From Nicotiana tabacum (Eukaryota; Streptophyta; Magnoliopsida; Solanales; Solanaceae): a DNA stretch of 64,000 nucleotides. Within the stretch, counting starts at the first letter, position 1, and each line of letters opens with the position of its first letter. Position numbers and translations under genes: made by a program. The notes beneath the pieces are model-generated. The model did not search any database and had not been told where the DNA came from. It was given only the letters and a program-made list of their open reading frames with translations. Below, piece by piece: positions 33,722 to 45,140 of the stretch. The stretch spans positions 66,407,990 to 66,471,989 of the forward strand of contig NC_134095.1 in the NCBI RefSeq assembly GCF_000715075.1, in the 5' to 3' direction.

Positions 33722-34939
33722 TGATAGTAGGATATATAGACGCTATTTACACTCTAAATGTACCATACTTTATTGTTGTTTAAAGGCTAAATGATAACAA
33801 ATACTCTAATTGGTGTTCTTTTGCTTTGCAGGGACTAATCCAAGTTAGGAAGAGACTATGGAGAGTTTTGGAGTCAATAATGTGGATATAAGGCCAATTA
33901 AGAAGAACCCAAATGAAAACAAGCAAGAAAGAGGCAAAGGGAGACTGGACAAGAGGCCACCGCGACCGCGGTTGGAACGCGGTAGGCCAAAAGATTGAGG
34001 CAGAATAGTTGCGACTCACCGCGGTCGCGCCGCGTTCTGCCGCGCCCGCGGTCGACTGTGTAATCGCCCAAATATCTTGGGACTAAAGTGTAAATCGGGC
34101 GAAACTTATCCTAACCCTTTATAAACTCAAAAACTCACCCAAGCAAAGGTTAAGCTTGTTTTTAGACGGAATTGGAGGCAAGAACAAGTGTGAGACGAGC
34201 AATCAACCATTAGAGTTTTTCAATCTTCTCTTTGTTATTTTTAATTGCACATTATGAATACTTGTGTAGTTTTATCTTGCTTTGCTATGAGTAGCTAAAT
34301 ATTTAGTCTAGGGTTTTGATGGAACCTGTTGAAGGATGAACTTCGTGTAATGTTAATATAGTTTCTGGTTTAATCTCTATTTGTTCAACTACGTTCTTGT
34401 TGTAGTTAATTGATAGGATCCTCAATTAGCTGTGCCTATTTAGTATGTATTACTCGGGAGAGAGTGCATATTTAGGTAATTGTTGAACAACACCACTCCC
34501 AAAGTATATGAGGGATCAATAACCGAGGGTTTAAAGGCCGGATTAGGGATAACGAAGCCTTGGGTGTGATCTAAAGTGAGCTGTAGTAAAAGCTAGCTAG
34601 CGTAACTCGGGAGAGTGCGTCTAGTAAATTATCGTGATTACTCGGGAGAGATTTACGATAATATGAGTGCTCATGATCGATAGAGATGATTAAGTGAATC
34701 TATGCGAAACATAACAGGAAGGGATTCCATCAATAGAGGAAATCATAACCTTAGACCCTTCTCTTACTTGCATACAAACCAATCATAATTAGTTGTTAGT
34801 TACTTGCTTCCATTCAGTTATAGTTAGTAAAAACATCTCCAATTGTTATTCAAAATATCTGGAAAGTTGACTACGAAGAATTTAGTGAGTCTACAAGAGT
34901 AATTGGTAGATTAATTCCTTGTGGATTCGACTCTGGGCA
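33722..34939 (+). repeat. LTR-like repeat (possible solo LTR)
   Basis: This begins TGATAGTAGG directly beside the T2 LTR edge and ends near GGATTCGACTCTGGGCA. TG...CA ends, about 1.2 kb length, repeated ACTCGGGAGAG motifs and the GC-rich 33955-34060 block resemble a plant LTR. I found no target duplication and no neighbouring gag or pol, so the call and borders are tentative. Confidence 0.4.
33950..34062. repeat. CCGCGGTCGCG inverted-repeat cluster
   Basis: ACCGCGACCGCGGTTGGAAC and CACCGCGGTCGCGCCGCG can pair with each other across about 60 bp; further CCGCGCCCGCGGTCG follows. This is a strongly GC-rich island in AT-rich surroundings. Confidence 0.7.
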
Positions 34940-35596
34940 AATAATTATTATTTGAGTTTCATTATGCTGATTTGAGGCTTGAGGAAAGTTAATTTGCGAT
35001 TGGGGGATATATAGATCGAAACATTGGAAATTCTGAGTGTTGAAGAAGATGGTGGTGGCGCCATCGATCGAAGAGGTGTCATGCTCTTCAAAGTTCGGGG
35101 ACAAATTTGGACCGTTCGTATAGTTCGACAAATTTGATCATTTTTTCTTACAAAAAAAAAAAAAGACTCACGTATTGGACACGTGGCATCACCAGGTGCT
35201 AAACAAAACTAATTTGTTAGTCAAGAAGGGAATATCTAACTCATTTTAGTAATGATAATAATAGATTTGATCTCAACTATTCACGGAGGATAAATCTGAA
35301 TCATTTCGCAAAGTTTAAAGACAAATTTGACCCTTTTTTCCTTAAAAAAAAGGCCACAAGTCCTACTGTAGAGTTAGTGGTTGTCAATTCCAAGTAGCAA
35401 AGGTATAGAATTAAACAGACATGCTCATGATTTGGTCATAGTGCTATAGTGTTTGATACAGTGCTTCTTGCTTGCGTACGGCATCAAAAGGCAGTATTAC
35501 TGCCCATGAAGCTTAGCTATTCAATTGAGGTGCTGGCCCAGCGCTATAGCACCAAGTCAGAGCTAGCTAGCTCTAGCGTTGGCTGAATCCTTTCAT
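34940..35596. other. Intergenic DNA, no supported feature
   Basis: Only short accidental frames and a poly-A tract near 35150 are seen. Confidence 0.5.
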
Positions 35597-36165
35597 CTCC
35601 AACCCTTACCTCTATTTTTTTCTCCAAAATATAATAAACTCCAAAATGAAGTAAAATTACTTTAATTATTATTTTATTTTTTATTCCAAAAATATATATT
35701 TTATTTTATATTCTTCTCTCTCTTTAATATTATATTATTATTTTTTAGCAACATATAATATTTTATATTTACATCATTTATTTTTTGAGATGATTATATA
35801 TTTTTCGTACAATTATATCTTATAATAAAATTAACTTACAATTTTACATAAAAATAATAAATGCACAAAAATTAATTTATCAAAATTATATGTCATAGTT
35901 AAGATGTAAAACTAATATTGTAAAGATATTACATAAATATAATTAGGTATATATAAAGAAATAAATTAAAAGAGTTAAATAATAAAAATAATAATAAAAT
36001 AAACATGAATAATAATGGAGAAGATGAATAGTGTCACTGCATATTTGGAGTAACAATATTCATCCCCATTTTGTGAACAAAAATGGGGGAGCCTTGGAGC
36101 TCCATTATGGCAAAAAATACCTCCAATATGGAGAAATGAGGGGGGTTGGAGATGCCCTTACTAGA
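35597..36165. mobile_element. PIF/Harbinger-type MITE, second copy
   Basis: The left end CATCTCCAACCCTTACC and right end GGGGTTGGAGATGCCCTTA form inverted repeats like those of 22075-22894. The right half is clearly homologous: GAAGATGAATAGTGTCACTG, CATTTTGTGAACAAAAATGG and the upstream AATTAGGTATAT region all have counterparts. The transposase relic is missing. The left terminal bases and the 3-bp target are decayed. Confidence 0.7.
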
Positions 36166-36192
36166 ACCAATCTGGATATCTTTTAAAACTAG

Positions 36193-36213
36193 TCTTAGGG
36201 TATGCGCTTTGCG
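36193..36213 (-). other. Helitron 3' terminal hairpin
   Basis: The stem has GGGTA at one side and TACCC at the other with GCGC/GCGC inside, loop AAA. It is the presumed termination signal for rolling-circle transfer. Confidence 0.75.
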
Positions 36214-37064
36214 CGTGTACCCTGTATTAATGAGTATGTAATCTTAAAAAATTTCGTCTATATAACTTCTCATATTTTGTTTCTTTCTTAATTATTTTGC
36301 TATATTCTCATTTTTATTACACTTAACTATGTTATTATTCTAATTTTTTCACAAAATTATACCTCGTAAGTTTTGAAAGAATAAGTCATCCACAAACTTG
36401 ACTTATAATGAGTGATGTCATTAAAGTTGAACTTTTTTATTGGATCAGGTTATATGCAAACTTAACTACGTTAAAATGATAGATTATTTTTTTAATATTT
36501 AAATAATATTCTCATTTTCCAACCTTTATTTTTGTGATTCCATGTAGTCGCTCATATTTTTTATTTTATTTTCTTCATTTAGCATAATTGTGCTATTATT
36601 CTAGTTTTGAAACTACTCCTCCTAATATTAAAAGTAATGAATCATTAATAAACTTAGCATATAATGAGTGATGTCATTAAAGTAGAATCATTGTTGAATG
36701 AGGTTATAGACTTATGTTTTCATTTTCTTTCGAATTATATTTACTTATATTATGTTGAAACTTATTTTATGTTATGTTTTAATTTTACATAAGAGTATTA
36801 TGTTAATGTTTTTTTTTTGATTTTAAATTTATGTTATATTTTCACTTGCATTTTATTTGCTTTAGTATTTACTTATTAATTCAAATTGCATGCGTTTCTT
36901 TTCAGTTAGAATTGATAAATTATTTTTTTCGTAAAATATTTAAGCAATATTACGATAGTATATTTATAAATATTAATTGTTTTATCAATCATGTAGTCCA
37001 TGACGTTCTTACAAAATATGTAATTTTAAATTTTATAATTGATTAAAATAAAATATTATTAATT

Positions 37065-37067
<3 letters not shown>

Positions 37068-37141
<74 letters not shown>
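37068..37141. repeat. TA microsatellite, about 74 bp
   Basis: Uninterrupted alternating A and T, lying inside the Helitron body. Confidence 0.95.
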
Positions 37142-37144
<3 letters not shown>

Positions 37145-37184
37145 TTATATTAAAAATATTAGTTATAAATATATGATTATCATT

Positions 37185-37467
37185 AATATATTTTCAAGAA
37201 ATAATATTTATCTTAAATGTCAAATTTAATATTATTTATAAATGCATATATTTGTTAAATATAGCTTTCAATTTTTGATAATTAACTTTATATTTAAAAT
37301 TTAATCTAACTATGTAATTACGATTGTGCAACCAAACAATACACTTGTAATTATACAGTAATTACACTATGACAAACAAATAGGTCTCGTAATTACAATA
37401 TTGTATAATTACTACCCTAGTAATTACACCAATTTTAATTATTTGGTGGCTTTCCAAACAGACCCTA
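37185..37467. repeat. hAT-like MITE family, copy within Helitron
   Basis: The right end TGGCTTTCCAAACAGACCCT and the repeated AATTACAnT words match 48644-48925 in inverted orientation, including the adjacent TTAATCTAA...AAATATTTG region. It is either a nested insertion or sequence carried along by the Helitron. Confidence 0.55.
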
Positions 37468-37712
37468 AATATTTCCTAGTTGATCTTAATCCTAAAAGGT
37501 ATAGTGTTGGACACACTCCTAACAAGATTAATAAGATGATTCTATTTTAATTCTACCTTATAGATTGACAAACTATAATTACTTTGTGCATTTTATATAA
37601 CGAAATAAGTTTTACAAATAAATTCTCACTCAGTTTTAAAATTTTAAATATTAGAAGTTCTTACATAGTTTAGATAAAAAGATTTATTAATAATTTTTTA
37701 AATTTTAAAGTC

Positions 37713-38060
37713 TTAACATTAAAAAATAATTAAATGACAAATATTTTATTAATTTCAAAGTTCTAAAGTTTCCTTGTTGAACTTTGCATGTAAATAACTG
37801 CATACAAATTATGAAAAATGCACGTGCAGATTGTTGCTCAAGTTAAGCCAAAAGATAGCGGACAATATTAGGAAAAGTCTTAGTTAACATTAAAAAAATA
37901 ATTAAATGACAAATATTTTATTAATTTCAAAGTTCTAAAGTTTCCTTGTTGAACTTTGCACGTAAATAATAACTGCATACAAATTATGAGAAATGCACGT
38001 GCAGATTGTTGCCCAAGTTAAGCCAAAAGATAGCGGACAATATTAGGAAAAGTCTTAGTT
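37713..38060. repeat. 170-bp direct tandem duplication
   Basis: Two nearly identical units start at 37713 and 37883, each beginning TTAACATTAAAAAATAATT and containing GCACGTGCAGATTGTTGC. The high similarity implies a recent duplication. Confidence 0.9.
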
Positions 38061-38585
38061 GATGTTTTAAATATTAAGCCTTCCTACATGGTTTAATAAG
38101 AATTTTTTTTATTGTTATTATTTTGCCTTTACAAATATGTTATATGATATAATTTAAATAAGGAAGGATTCAATATATAAATTTAGTTGATTTTGAAATT
38201 TTAAATATTAGGAAAATAATTAAATGACTATTCCTAAATTTAAGGAAAATAACTAAATGACGATTTTGTCTAGTGTGAAATCTATTTTTAAAAGGGTAAA
38301 AAAGACGAACGACATTTCGCTAAATGTCTTCGTCCTTTTAATATAATATAGATTAGATTTAGACGAAACAACAGAAAAACTGATATTTAGACTAATTTTC
38401 ACGCCTCTTACGTACCGTAATGAGTTATTAAATTAGTTGATGTCCTATGGAGTATTTACTAACTTTACCTCCTAAAATTTAGTCAATATGCCTTTAATTT
38501 TTTTATTTAATAAAAGGTATTTCTTTAAATTCCCACAAATCGCTCCTCATGTCTTGGAAATTGAACTATTCCCTTTTAAGCTAAG

Positions 38586-38850
38586 TACTCTCCGGTCCAA
38601 CATAAGTGATTTTTTTGATATTTTCACACATATTAAAAAATTCACCTTGTAATATTAATTAGTAATGGAATTGACCATATTAACTTTTACTATTTCACAT
38701 AAATACTCCTAACACATATCTCAACACTATTTACTCCAAGGACAATACAAAAAAAAATAATTACTTCATTCTTGAAATCTGAAAAAATTACTTATTTTGG
38801 ACCACAAGAAAAAGGTCAAAAAATCACTTGTTTTGGATTGGAGGGAATAT
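38586..38850. mobile_element. Stowaway-like MITE, second copy
   Basis: The left end reads CTCTCCGGTCCAACATAAG and TGATTTTTT. The right end has AAAAAATCACTTGTTTTGGA and TTGGAGGGAA, an imperfect inverted repeat, with TA at both edges. The body is 265 bp and non-coding. Confidence 0.7.
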
Positions 38851-39458
38851 AATTTTTGGCGGCGTAAACTGTAAAGTTAAGCTGAAGTTGCACGGTATAG
38901 AGAGAAATGGATTTAAGTTATATGTATTGATACTGTGAGAATATTTATATTATTAGTAATATTTCATATATGTAATAGCCGCTTAATTATTATTTTCTAA
39001 TATTATCAACTAAAAATTATTACAATTTTTTTTATAATTGCTTATAACTAATCTGATTGTATAAATAATTTATACACGGTGAATGCATGGAACTTTTACT
39101 CGAAAGAAAATTCTAGAGCAAATTAACAAAGTTTTACGCAGACGATCAAGGGATGCCCCAGTCAAAAGGAGCATTGAATGCTTGTATCGTGCTCTTTTGT
39201 CACATAATAATAGTAGCAGATATCTTAAACAGGAGCCACCTGCTTAATATTTTAGTAGCAACTACGCATGCACACTAACTTCAAAAAGTTGAAACTTGAA
39301 AGCGATATGAATTAAATATATGCGTGTGTGCTTCTGAATGGTAAATGAAGAGAATCTAAATGACACGTGTCCTTACTATTCTCTACATTTATTTTTGTTT
39401 TATTTCTTTCCTCCTTTTGGTAGTGTTATTTTAGTTCTTTCGTGGCTTCTCAATGTTG
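38851..39458. other. AT-rich intergenic DNA, no supported feature
   Basis: No gene or clear repeat end was recognised. Confidence 0.5.
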
Positions 39459-39475
39459 AGTATTAATGCCTGACA

Positions 39476-39622
39476 CCACCAAATTAAGGACGCGGTCTGT
39501 GTATGAAAAAATCGTAGGAAATGTTTCCCCTCAATTGAAGGCCTATATGACATAAATTTGGATATAGTTGAACTCTAATGCGAATACCGAACACCGAACA
39601 CCGCGTGGGAACCAAGAAAAAA
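39476..39622 (+). mobile_element. SINE insertion with 17-bp target duplication
   Basis: This 147-bp insert is flanked by a perfect duplication, AGTATTAATGCCTGACA (39459-39475 and 39623-39639). Its 3' half reads GGATATAGTTGAACTCTAAT and GCGAATACCGAACACC, then an A-rich tail. That matches the 3' half of the SINE at 48252-48446. No clear box A/B promoter is visible in the 5' part, so this copy is probably 5'-truncated or rearranged. Confidence 0.8.
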
Positions 39623-39639
39623 AGTATTAATGCCTGACA

Positions 39640-39982
39640 TACTCAATGGAAATAGAGGCTTTGGTTGTCTGAATAAAACACCGGGAGGTAGGGAAAAAGC
39701 AGATGGGCAAGAGATTGGATTCGGTAATTATAAAATGACTAAGTACATTTAATTTGCAAATTTAAGATATTTTTCCCATTTGGTCCAAACATGACTGATA
39801 TCTTACCTAAAGGTTTTCTTCCACCCTTTTCTGATAGAGTAACATTAATCATATTGGTATATATTTTATGGTTCCCATGAAATTATAGAGTATTATTATT
39901 TGTTAACAACATTATGTTATGATTTTATTAATTCACACCAAAATGGGAAGAAGAGAAAAGCAAAACAACATAAAGTAAAACC
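39640..39982. other. AT-rich intergenic DNA left of T3, no supported feature
   Basis: No gene or repeat end was recognised. Confidence 0.5.
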
Positions 39983-40482
39983 TAGTCAAAATCTGATCGC
40001 TACGGTCAATCTAACTGACATCCCGTCCAAGCGGCGAGGCAATGGAAGAAGATATGGTTTATTCCACTCATACTCACAATACCTGCCAAGTCAAAAATTA
40101 ACGCTCAGGGGACGACGAAGACGGACGTAGTATGAAAGTGTATCGAACCGAGCACATAACAAAGATTCCATAACTATATATATGGGGGAAAACCTTCTCG
40201 GAAGGGGGGCTTCTTCTCTTTCTTTTTCCTCTCCTCTGTAACCTTCATAGTAGAAGGAAGAACAAAGCAATCTCCAAGAGAATATGTAAAATAGTTTTCT
40301 CCACCGATTAATGGGAGGCAAAATGAAAAGCATCAGTAAGATTGATTACTTCTATCTCGTCTTAAGCATTATTTTCTAATTAGTTTATAGATCTGGAATT
40401 TACTACGTTTGACTAAGATTTACCCCTTCATCTTCTTTAATTGATTTAATCGAAAAGATTTCAATATCTTTTGGGTTAAACA
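39983..40482 (+). repeat. T3 5' LTR
   Basis: Matches 45462-45965 throughout with scattered differences. It starts TAGTCAAAAT (TGGTCAAAAT in the 3' LTR) and ends GGGTTAAACA before the primer site. It contains CTATATATATGGGGG (about 40174) as the likely TATA box. Confidence 0.85.
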
Positions 40483-40485
40483 ATT

Positions 40486-40503
40486 TGGCGCCGTCTGTGA
40501 GGA
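40486..40503 (+). other. T3 primer-binding site
   Basis: TGGCGCCGTCTGTGAGGA, 3 bp after the LTR, is almost the same as in T2. Confidence 0.75.
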
Positions 40504-41212
40504 TTTTTAATTGAAAACTTCCCAGTCTCATCCAGATCAAAAATCGGAAATACGATCACCCATCGAAACGAATGGTAAGTAAACCTCACATGCCAACCCA
40601 GATCATGATGCTATACACAAGCAAAGGTTGCAACCAACATCCTCCCTCGCACGCCGAGCAGCCTACGAGCCAGCCAAAACAAGCCTAGCACACACAAGAT
40701 GATGACAAAAAAAAGGGGAAGGGAAAGAGAGCCGAATACGGCAACCGATATAAAAAAACACCACCCGCGTCAACCATTGAAACTCCGAGCAAAGCGAGCA
40801 ATGCCACAGATCCACCCTCTGTTGTTTGCTCAAACAAAAATGCAAGCATCACGCGGGCAGGTGCGTGAGGAAACATCCCAACTGAAGAATAGGGAATTGC
40901 TATAAAGCGACCGAAATATCGTCTCTCAGACGATCCCAACTCTTAGGAAATGATACCCCTTGAGCGATACCCCTTCTCCCCCACTAAGAAGGTGTCCCGA
41001 GAAGGACCTCCCAAGGATTTAAAGACCGGGCCGATGAGGGAGAACTCCCCAAGGTCAAAAGGCCGACGAGGGAAAAACTCCAACAGAAGTGTGAAACAAG
41101 TGTTAGCAAAGCAACATCGTTTTCTGCTCTCCAATACCACATTCCCCGACTCAAATAAAATCAGGTGAACTGGGACTCCCCCAGAAGATACCCTACTCTC
41201 CGAAAAACCCGG
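40504..41212 (+). other. T3 leader and probable gag remnant
   Basis: This region occupies the gag position. Short frames rich in K, R, P and Q occur, for example around 40699-40905, but no gag core or zinc knuckle is visible. It is probably a rearranged gag leader. Confidence 0.4.
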
Positions 41213-42095
41213 GACAACAACGGGTTAATATCTCGACAAAAGTTCGAAATAACACCCTAAAGGCCAAGGGCCTTCGCCAAAAAAAAGAGTTCGACCTCGA
41301 TCGAACAATGACGGGTTAATATTTCGACAAAAGTTCAAAATAACACCCTAAAGGCCAAGGGACTTTGCCCAAAAAGAAGAGTTCGACCTCGATCGAACAA
41401 TGACGGGTCAATATTTCGACGAAAGTTCGAAATAACACCCTAAAGGCCAAGGGCCTTCGCCAAAAAGAAGAGTTCGATCTCGATCGAACAACGACGGGTC
41501 AATATTTCGACAAAAGTTCGAAATAACACCCTAAAGGCCAAGGGCCTTCGCCAAAAAGAAGAGTTCGACCTCGATCGAACAATGACGGGTTAATATTTCG
41601 ATGAAAGTTTGAAATAACACCCTAAAGGCCAAGGGCCTTCGTCAAAAAGAAGAGTTCGACCTCAATCGAACTACAACGGGTTAATATTTTGACGAAAGTT
41701 CAAAATAACACCCTAAAGGCCAAGGGCCTTCACCAAAACGAAGAGATCGACCTCGATCGAACAACGACGGGTCAATATTTTGACGAAAGTTCGAAATAAC
41801 ACCCTACAGGCCAAGGGCCTTCGCCAAAAAGAAGAAGTTAAACCTCGATCGAATAACAACGAGTTATTTCGACGAAAGTTTGAAATAACACCCTCAAGGC
41901 CAAAGGCCATCGCCGAAGAAAACTGGGACTGACTACGAGATATTATTTCGGTGTAGGCTCGAAAGTAACATCCCTGCGGCTAAGGTCACTGTTAGAAATA
42001 GAATTGGATCTCTTTCAGGCTATGACGAGATATTACCTCGACATAAGCCCAAAAGCATCGTCCCATCGGTCAAAGCTGTTACTAGGATCCTACTA
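41213..42095 (+). repeat. T3 tandem repeat, 91-bp unit
   Basis: Eight units begin at 41220, 41311, 41403, 41494, 41585, 41676, 41767 and 41859 with ACGGGTTAATATTTCGAC or a variant, a period of 91-92 bp. About two more decayed units extend to 42095. Each unit contains TAACACCCTAAAGGCCAAGG and the inverted repeat GTTCGACCTCGATCGAAC. Confidence 0.95.
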
Positions 42096-42345
42096 AACCC
42101 ATGTGACATTAAATTCCCTAAGAGTCGAGAACTCATCACACGGGAATCTACTACTTTGCACCAAAATTATGAAGAGAAAAACGGGAAAGGAAGTATAAAA
42201 AGCATATGACAATGGAAAATCCCCATTTACATAAAGTTACTACGCAAAAAGCCGCAGATTACATACGGCTAAAATCAACGGAGTCCAAGAAAAAACAATA
42301 AACCACAACAAAAAAGAAAAAAAAAAGAAAAAGATAGCAATTCTT

Positions 42346-44979
42346 TCACTCGGCACCATCTCCAGGAACTCCTCCCTCATCATCCGCGCCCTCATCAGCC
42401 TCCGGCGTCGCGGAGTCATATCTGCAGTTAACACGAGACTCTCGTGCCTTCGCTCGTGATCCTTCATATGCGACCTCGGTAACATTGCCCGCCTCCCACA
42501 GACTCCCACTGGGCTTCAGCATGAACCAAAAGCTCGTGCAAGTGGCGGGGAATAGCGGCGGAGGAAGACTCGACTTGAGCCAATAGTTTCTCCTTTTCGG
42601 CCTCCAAAGCGACGGCCTAATCCCCCAAGGTCGTTGCTTCCCAGTCGATCTCACCAATGCGTTCCTCAAGCCTCGCCTCCCTTAGCGTGGTCGTCACCCT
42701 CTCCGATTCCTGCTCGGATTGGAGGACACGGATAGTGTTCTCCAGGGCCGATGCCCTTGCCGAAGGTGAAGACCAGGCACTCTCGATGGTCTCCAACTCG
42801 GCAACCATTCTCTCCAACTCGGCCAATTTTCCCATCCACTCCTCGCTCATCGCCTCGATCCGGATAAGGTTCCGATCCATCTCAGACTGCATTGACCTCA
42901 GCTTTCCCTAAAGATATTCACACTCTGCAGCAACCCCTTTGCCTAACTCAAGCTCCTCGTCCTTTGCACGAAGTTGCTCCTCGAGCACGCTACTTCTGCG
43001 AATTGCCTCCATCAATTTCTGGTCCCTCTTCTCCAATTTCTCGCCAAAGGATCGATCGCCGGGATTCTCCTTCAGCCGCTCGTGTATCTCACCGCACTTA
43101 TCGCGATAGCGCCGATATTTCTCCAACGCCTTCAGGAAAATCTTAGCCTGAATGTCAGCCCTACGAGCGCTCTCAATCTCCAACATATACGTCTGAAAAA
43201 CGAAAAGATGGGTTAAGACCGTATCATCCAGAAAAATAAAAGGAACACGAAAGGAAATCGGAACGTACCCTCAAGCCCATAGCGGCCACTTCATGCATCA
43301 AGTCAATATCAAGAACATTCCGAAGAGCCTCATTCTTGGCAGCGGAACACAAAATGTCGAACTGCGGTAGCAGATCCTCTGTGTCTCCCAAAAGATTAAT
43401 ATCCGATGAGACCTCAAGAATACGGAACGGACCTCTCGCATGAACCACCGAGCGGGTAAGACCCACTTCAAACATCCTAATATCATTGGGATCGAGGTCC
43501 GATTCAGATTCGTAGTCATCGACCACGATGCCTTTTCCCCTTTCAGCAGTCGAGGAGGAAGCACGACCAGGTTTGAGGACGAAGGTCCGTCCGAAACAAT
43601 GACTATAACCTCAGAAATTTGACCCCCCGTCGCGGCAGGTTGCTGATCAACGACAGTGGCAGGAATCTCCGTTGACGGGCAGATACAACGGCTGGCTCTG
43701 TCTCTATATGCGGAATGGTATCAACCCCCACACCGAATCCCATCAAGGGAGAATCTTCCTCCAGATGTATTACAGTCGGAGGTGTTGTCCCGGACTCCAC
43801 TCACCGCCTCTTGGACGACCCCTCTCATTCATTAGCACGAGAAGATTCACCAGTCGGATAAGCGGCACGGGTCGAAACCTCAATTTGAGGGGTGGACTCC
43901 GTAGGTATGACCACAGCTATAGACTCGACTGAAGCAGCCCTCGACGAAGGTCGAGCAAACGATACAGTCTGGCAAAAAGCTAATGGAGGAGCCCTCGCTC
44001 TTTGCACTCTCCCTGACATCGACGAATAACAGGGAAAAAGGAAAAATAGGGAACAAGAATGACATCTCACCTATAAGAGGCTTGTGTCCATATTTCTCAT
44101 AGAAGGTCGACCATGTGCGGACCCCCATCATATGAGGAAGGATGGAACTCACCCACTCGCGGATACCTTCAACAGGTGCAGAGGGTAGTTTCGCAACTGT
44201 AAAAACATAAAATAGTTTAGTACTACCCAACGGAAAGCGGTTGGACATCTTTCCGACTAAAAGTATAGAAACTTACGTGTGAAGTTCCACTTTTCAGGGA
44301 ACCCCATAGGATCCGCCACAAGGTGCTCGGTCCGTACATAGAAGTAATTCTCGTAGAAGCGACGGTTGGCTCTATCGTTTATCTTTACCACCAGACTCTT
44401 CCACATCTTCACCACCAGACTCTTCCACCCTCGATAGTGCATGTGAATCATCGTGCCGCAAATGAGCTGAGGGGAGAAGATATTGAGCATGTGCCCCAAA
44501 GGGATCTCACTACCGGCGAGCTCCGCAAACTTGAGCAACATAAGGAACAGTTTATACAGGTACGACGAAAGTTGAGCGGGGCATACCTCGTAAAAACGAC
44601 AGAAATCTACCACTAGGAGAGGGAGAGAAAGCGTATATCCAACAATAAAGGGGTAGGCGTAGAACACGCAATACCCTGGGCGGTCAAAATGGACTATGTC
44701 ATCCCCCACCGCCGGTAGTATTCCGACATAGCGAGGAATTCCCCACTTAGACTTCAATTCTACGATCCCCTCTTCATTTATAATAGAGGGAGCAGGTTCC
44801 GGCACCTCCCCAGCGGGACTATAGAAGTCAGTCCATGGTTTCCCAAGGCGAGGCAAGATCTCGACCACCGATGGGACCTCCTCATCATCCACCACTTCTG
44901 CTCCTCCGGTGGCTGAAACATCACTTTCCGGCGCCGGAATTGTGACAGGGAGGTCAGCGCGAGAAGAATCACCAGCCAT
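42346..44979 (-). pseudogene. T3 antisense gene (gypsy-type extra ORF), best preserved
   Basis: The ATG at 44979 opens exon 1 (44979-44277, about 234 codons) without a stop. It has an acidic N-terminus, then KSKWGIPRYVGILPAVGDDI, DRPGYCVFYAYPFIVGYTL, VVDFCRFYEVCPAQL and FPEKWNFT. A GTAAGT donor (44276-44271) and TTTTTACAG acceptor bound an 80-nt intron. Exon 2 (44196-44071, 126 nt) reads APVEGIREWVSSILPHMMGV and ends at a GTGAGA donor. Later parts (43186-42617) are strongly helical, e.g. KLEKRDQKLMEAIRR and LEERIGEIDWEA, a likely coiled coil, and the C-terminus is acidic (EADEGADDEGG). A short duplication, KSLVVKMWKSLVVK, lies near 44400. Stops occur in the distal part, so it may be recently dead or have introns I did not place. 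Family: Transposase_28-like, function unknown. Confidence 0.78.
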
Positions 44980-45140
44980 TGTGTCAATTTGGTAAAGCAA
45001 AGGGATAAAGAAAAGGAAAGATGAAAGTTTTTGGCTAACTGGGGAAAATCAAAAATTCAAAGTATCAGGAGAAAAGAATACTCGCAAATTTCTTTCAAGT
45101 AAAGGGTAAAGAAGTGTGTCAATCGAATGACGTATTCCTT

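Larger units (their letters stand above)
23341..33722 (-). mobile_element. T2: pol-less Tat-like LTR retrotransposon
   Basis: In minus orientation the order is 5' LTR (right, 33722-29283), primer site, N-terminal gag, 30-bp tandem repeats, an antisense gene reading on the plus strand, and 3' LTR (left, 23958-23341). No protease, reverse transcriptase or integrase is present. The 5' LTR has been invaded by mitochondrial DNA and then, separately, by a 3.07-kb solo LTR. The architecture matches T1 and T3. No clean target duplication was found (GATTC at the left, GATTG or GATAG at the right). Confidence 0.82.
29283..33722 (-). repeat. T2 5' LTR with two nested insertions
   Basis: LTR sequence is found at 29283-29460, 30208-30259 and 33332-33722 and aligns in order with the intact 23341-23958 LTR. 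The interruptions are mitochondrial DNA (29461-30207) and a solo LTR (30260-33326 with a 5-bp duplication). Confidence 0.85.
36189..38352 (-). mobile_element. Non-autonomous Helitron, 2.16 kb
   Basis: In minus orientation the element starts A|TCTATATTATATTAAAAG (TC at 38352-38351) and ends with GGGTACACGCGCAAAGCGC, ATACCC, a short spacer and CTAG|T (36192-36189). The 5' TC, a GC-rich 3' hairpin about 6 nt before CTAG, and insertion between A and T without target duplication are diagnostic. No Rep/helicase is encoded. The body is AT-rich and contains a TA microsatellite, a MITE-like segment (37185-37467) and a 170-bp tandem duplication. Confidence 0.8.

Noticed and set aside
33722..34939. Firm solo-LTR call
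   Set aside because: The TG...CA ends are suggestive but TTGAT and AATAA at the edges do not match, so it is listed only as LTR-like.
36831..37046. 71-codon frame inside the Helitron
   Set aside because: AT-driven hydrophobic composition; no Rep or helicase motif. The Helitron is treated as non-autonomous.
41213..42095. Regularly spaced 91-bp repeats resembling a CRISPR array
   Set aside because: The whole unit is repeated with no unique spacers, and the context is a plant retrotransposon.
42240..45000. Plus-strand frames opposite the T3 antisense gene
   Set aside because: They are mirror frames of the better supported minus-strand gene with conserved splice sites.
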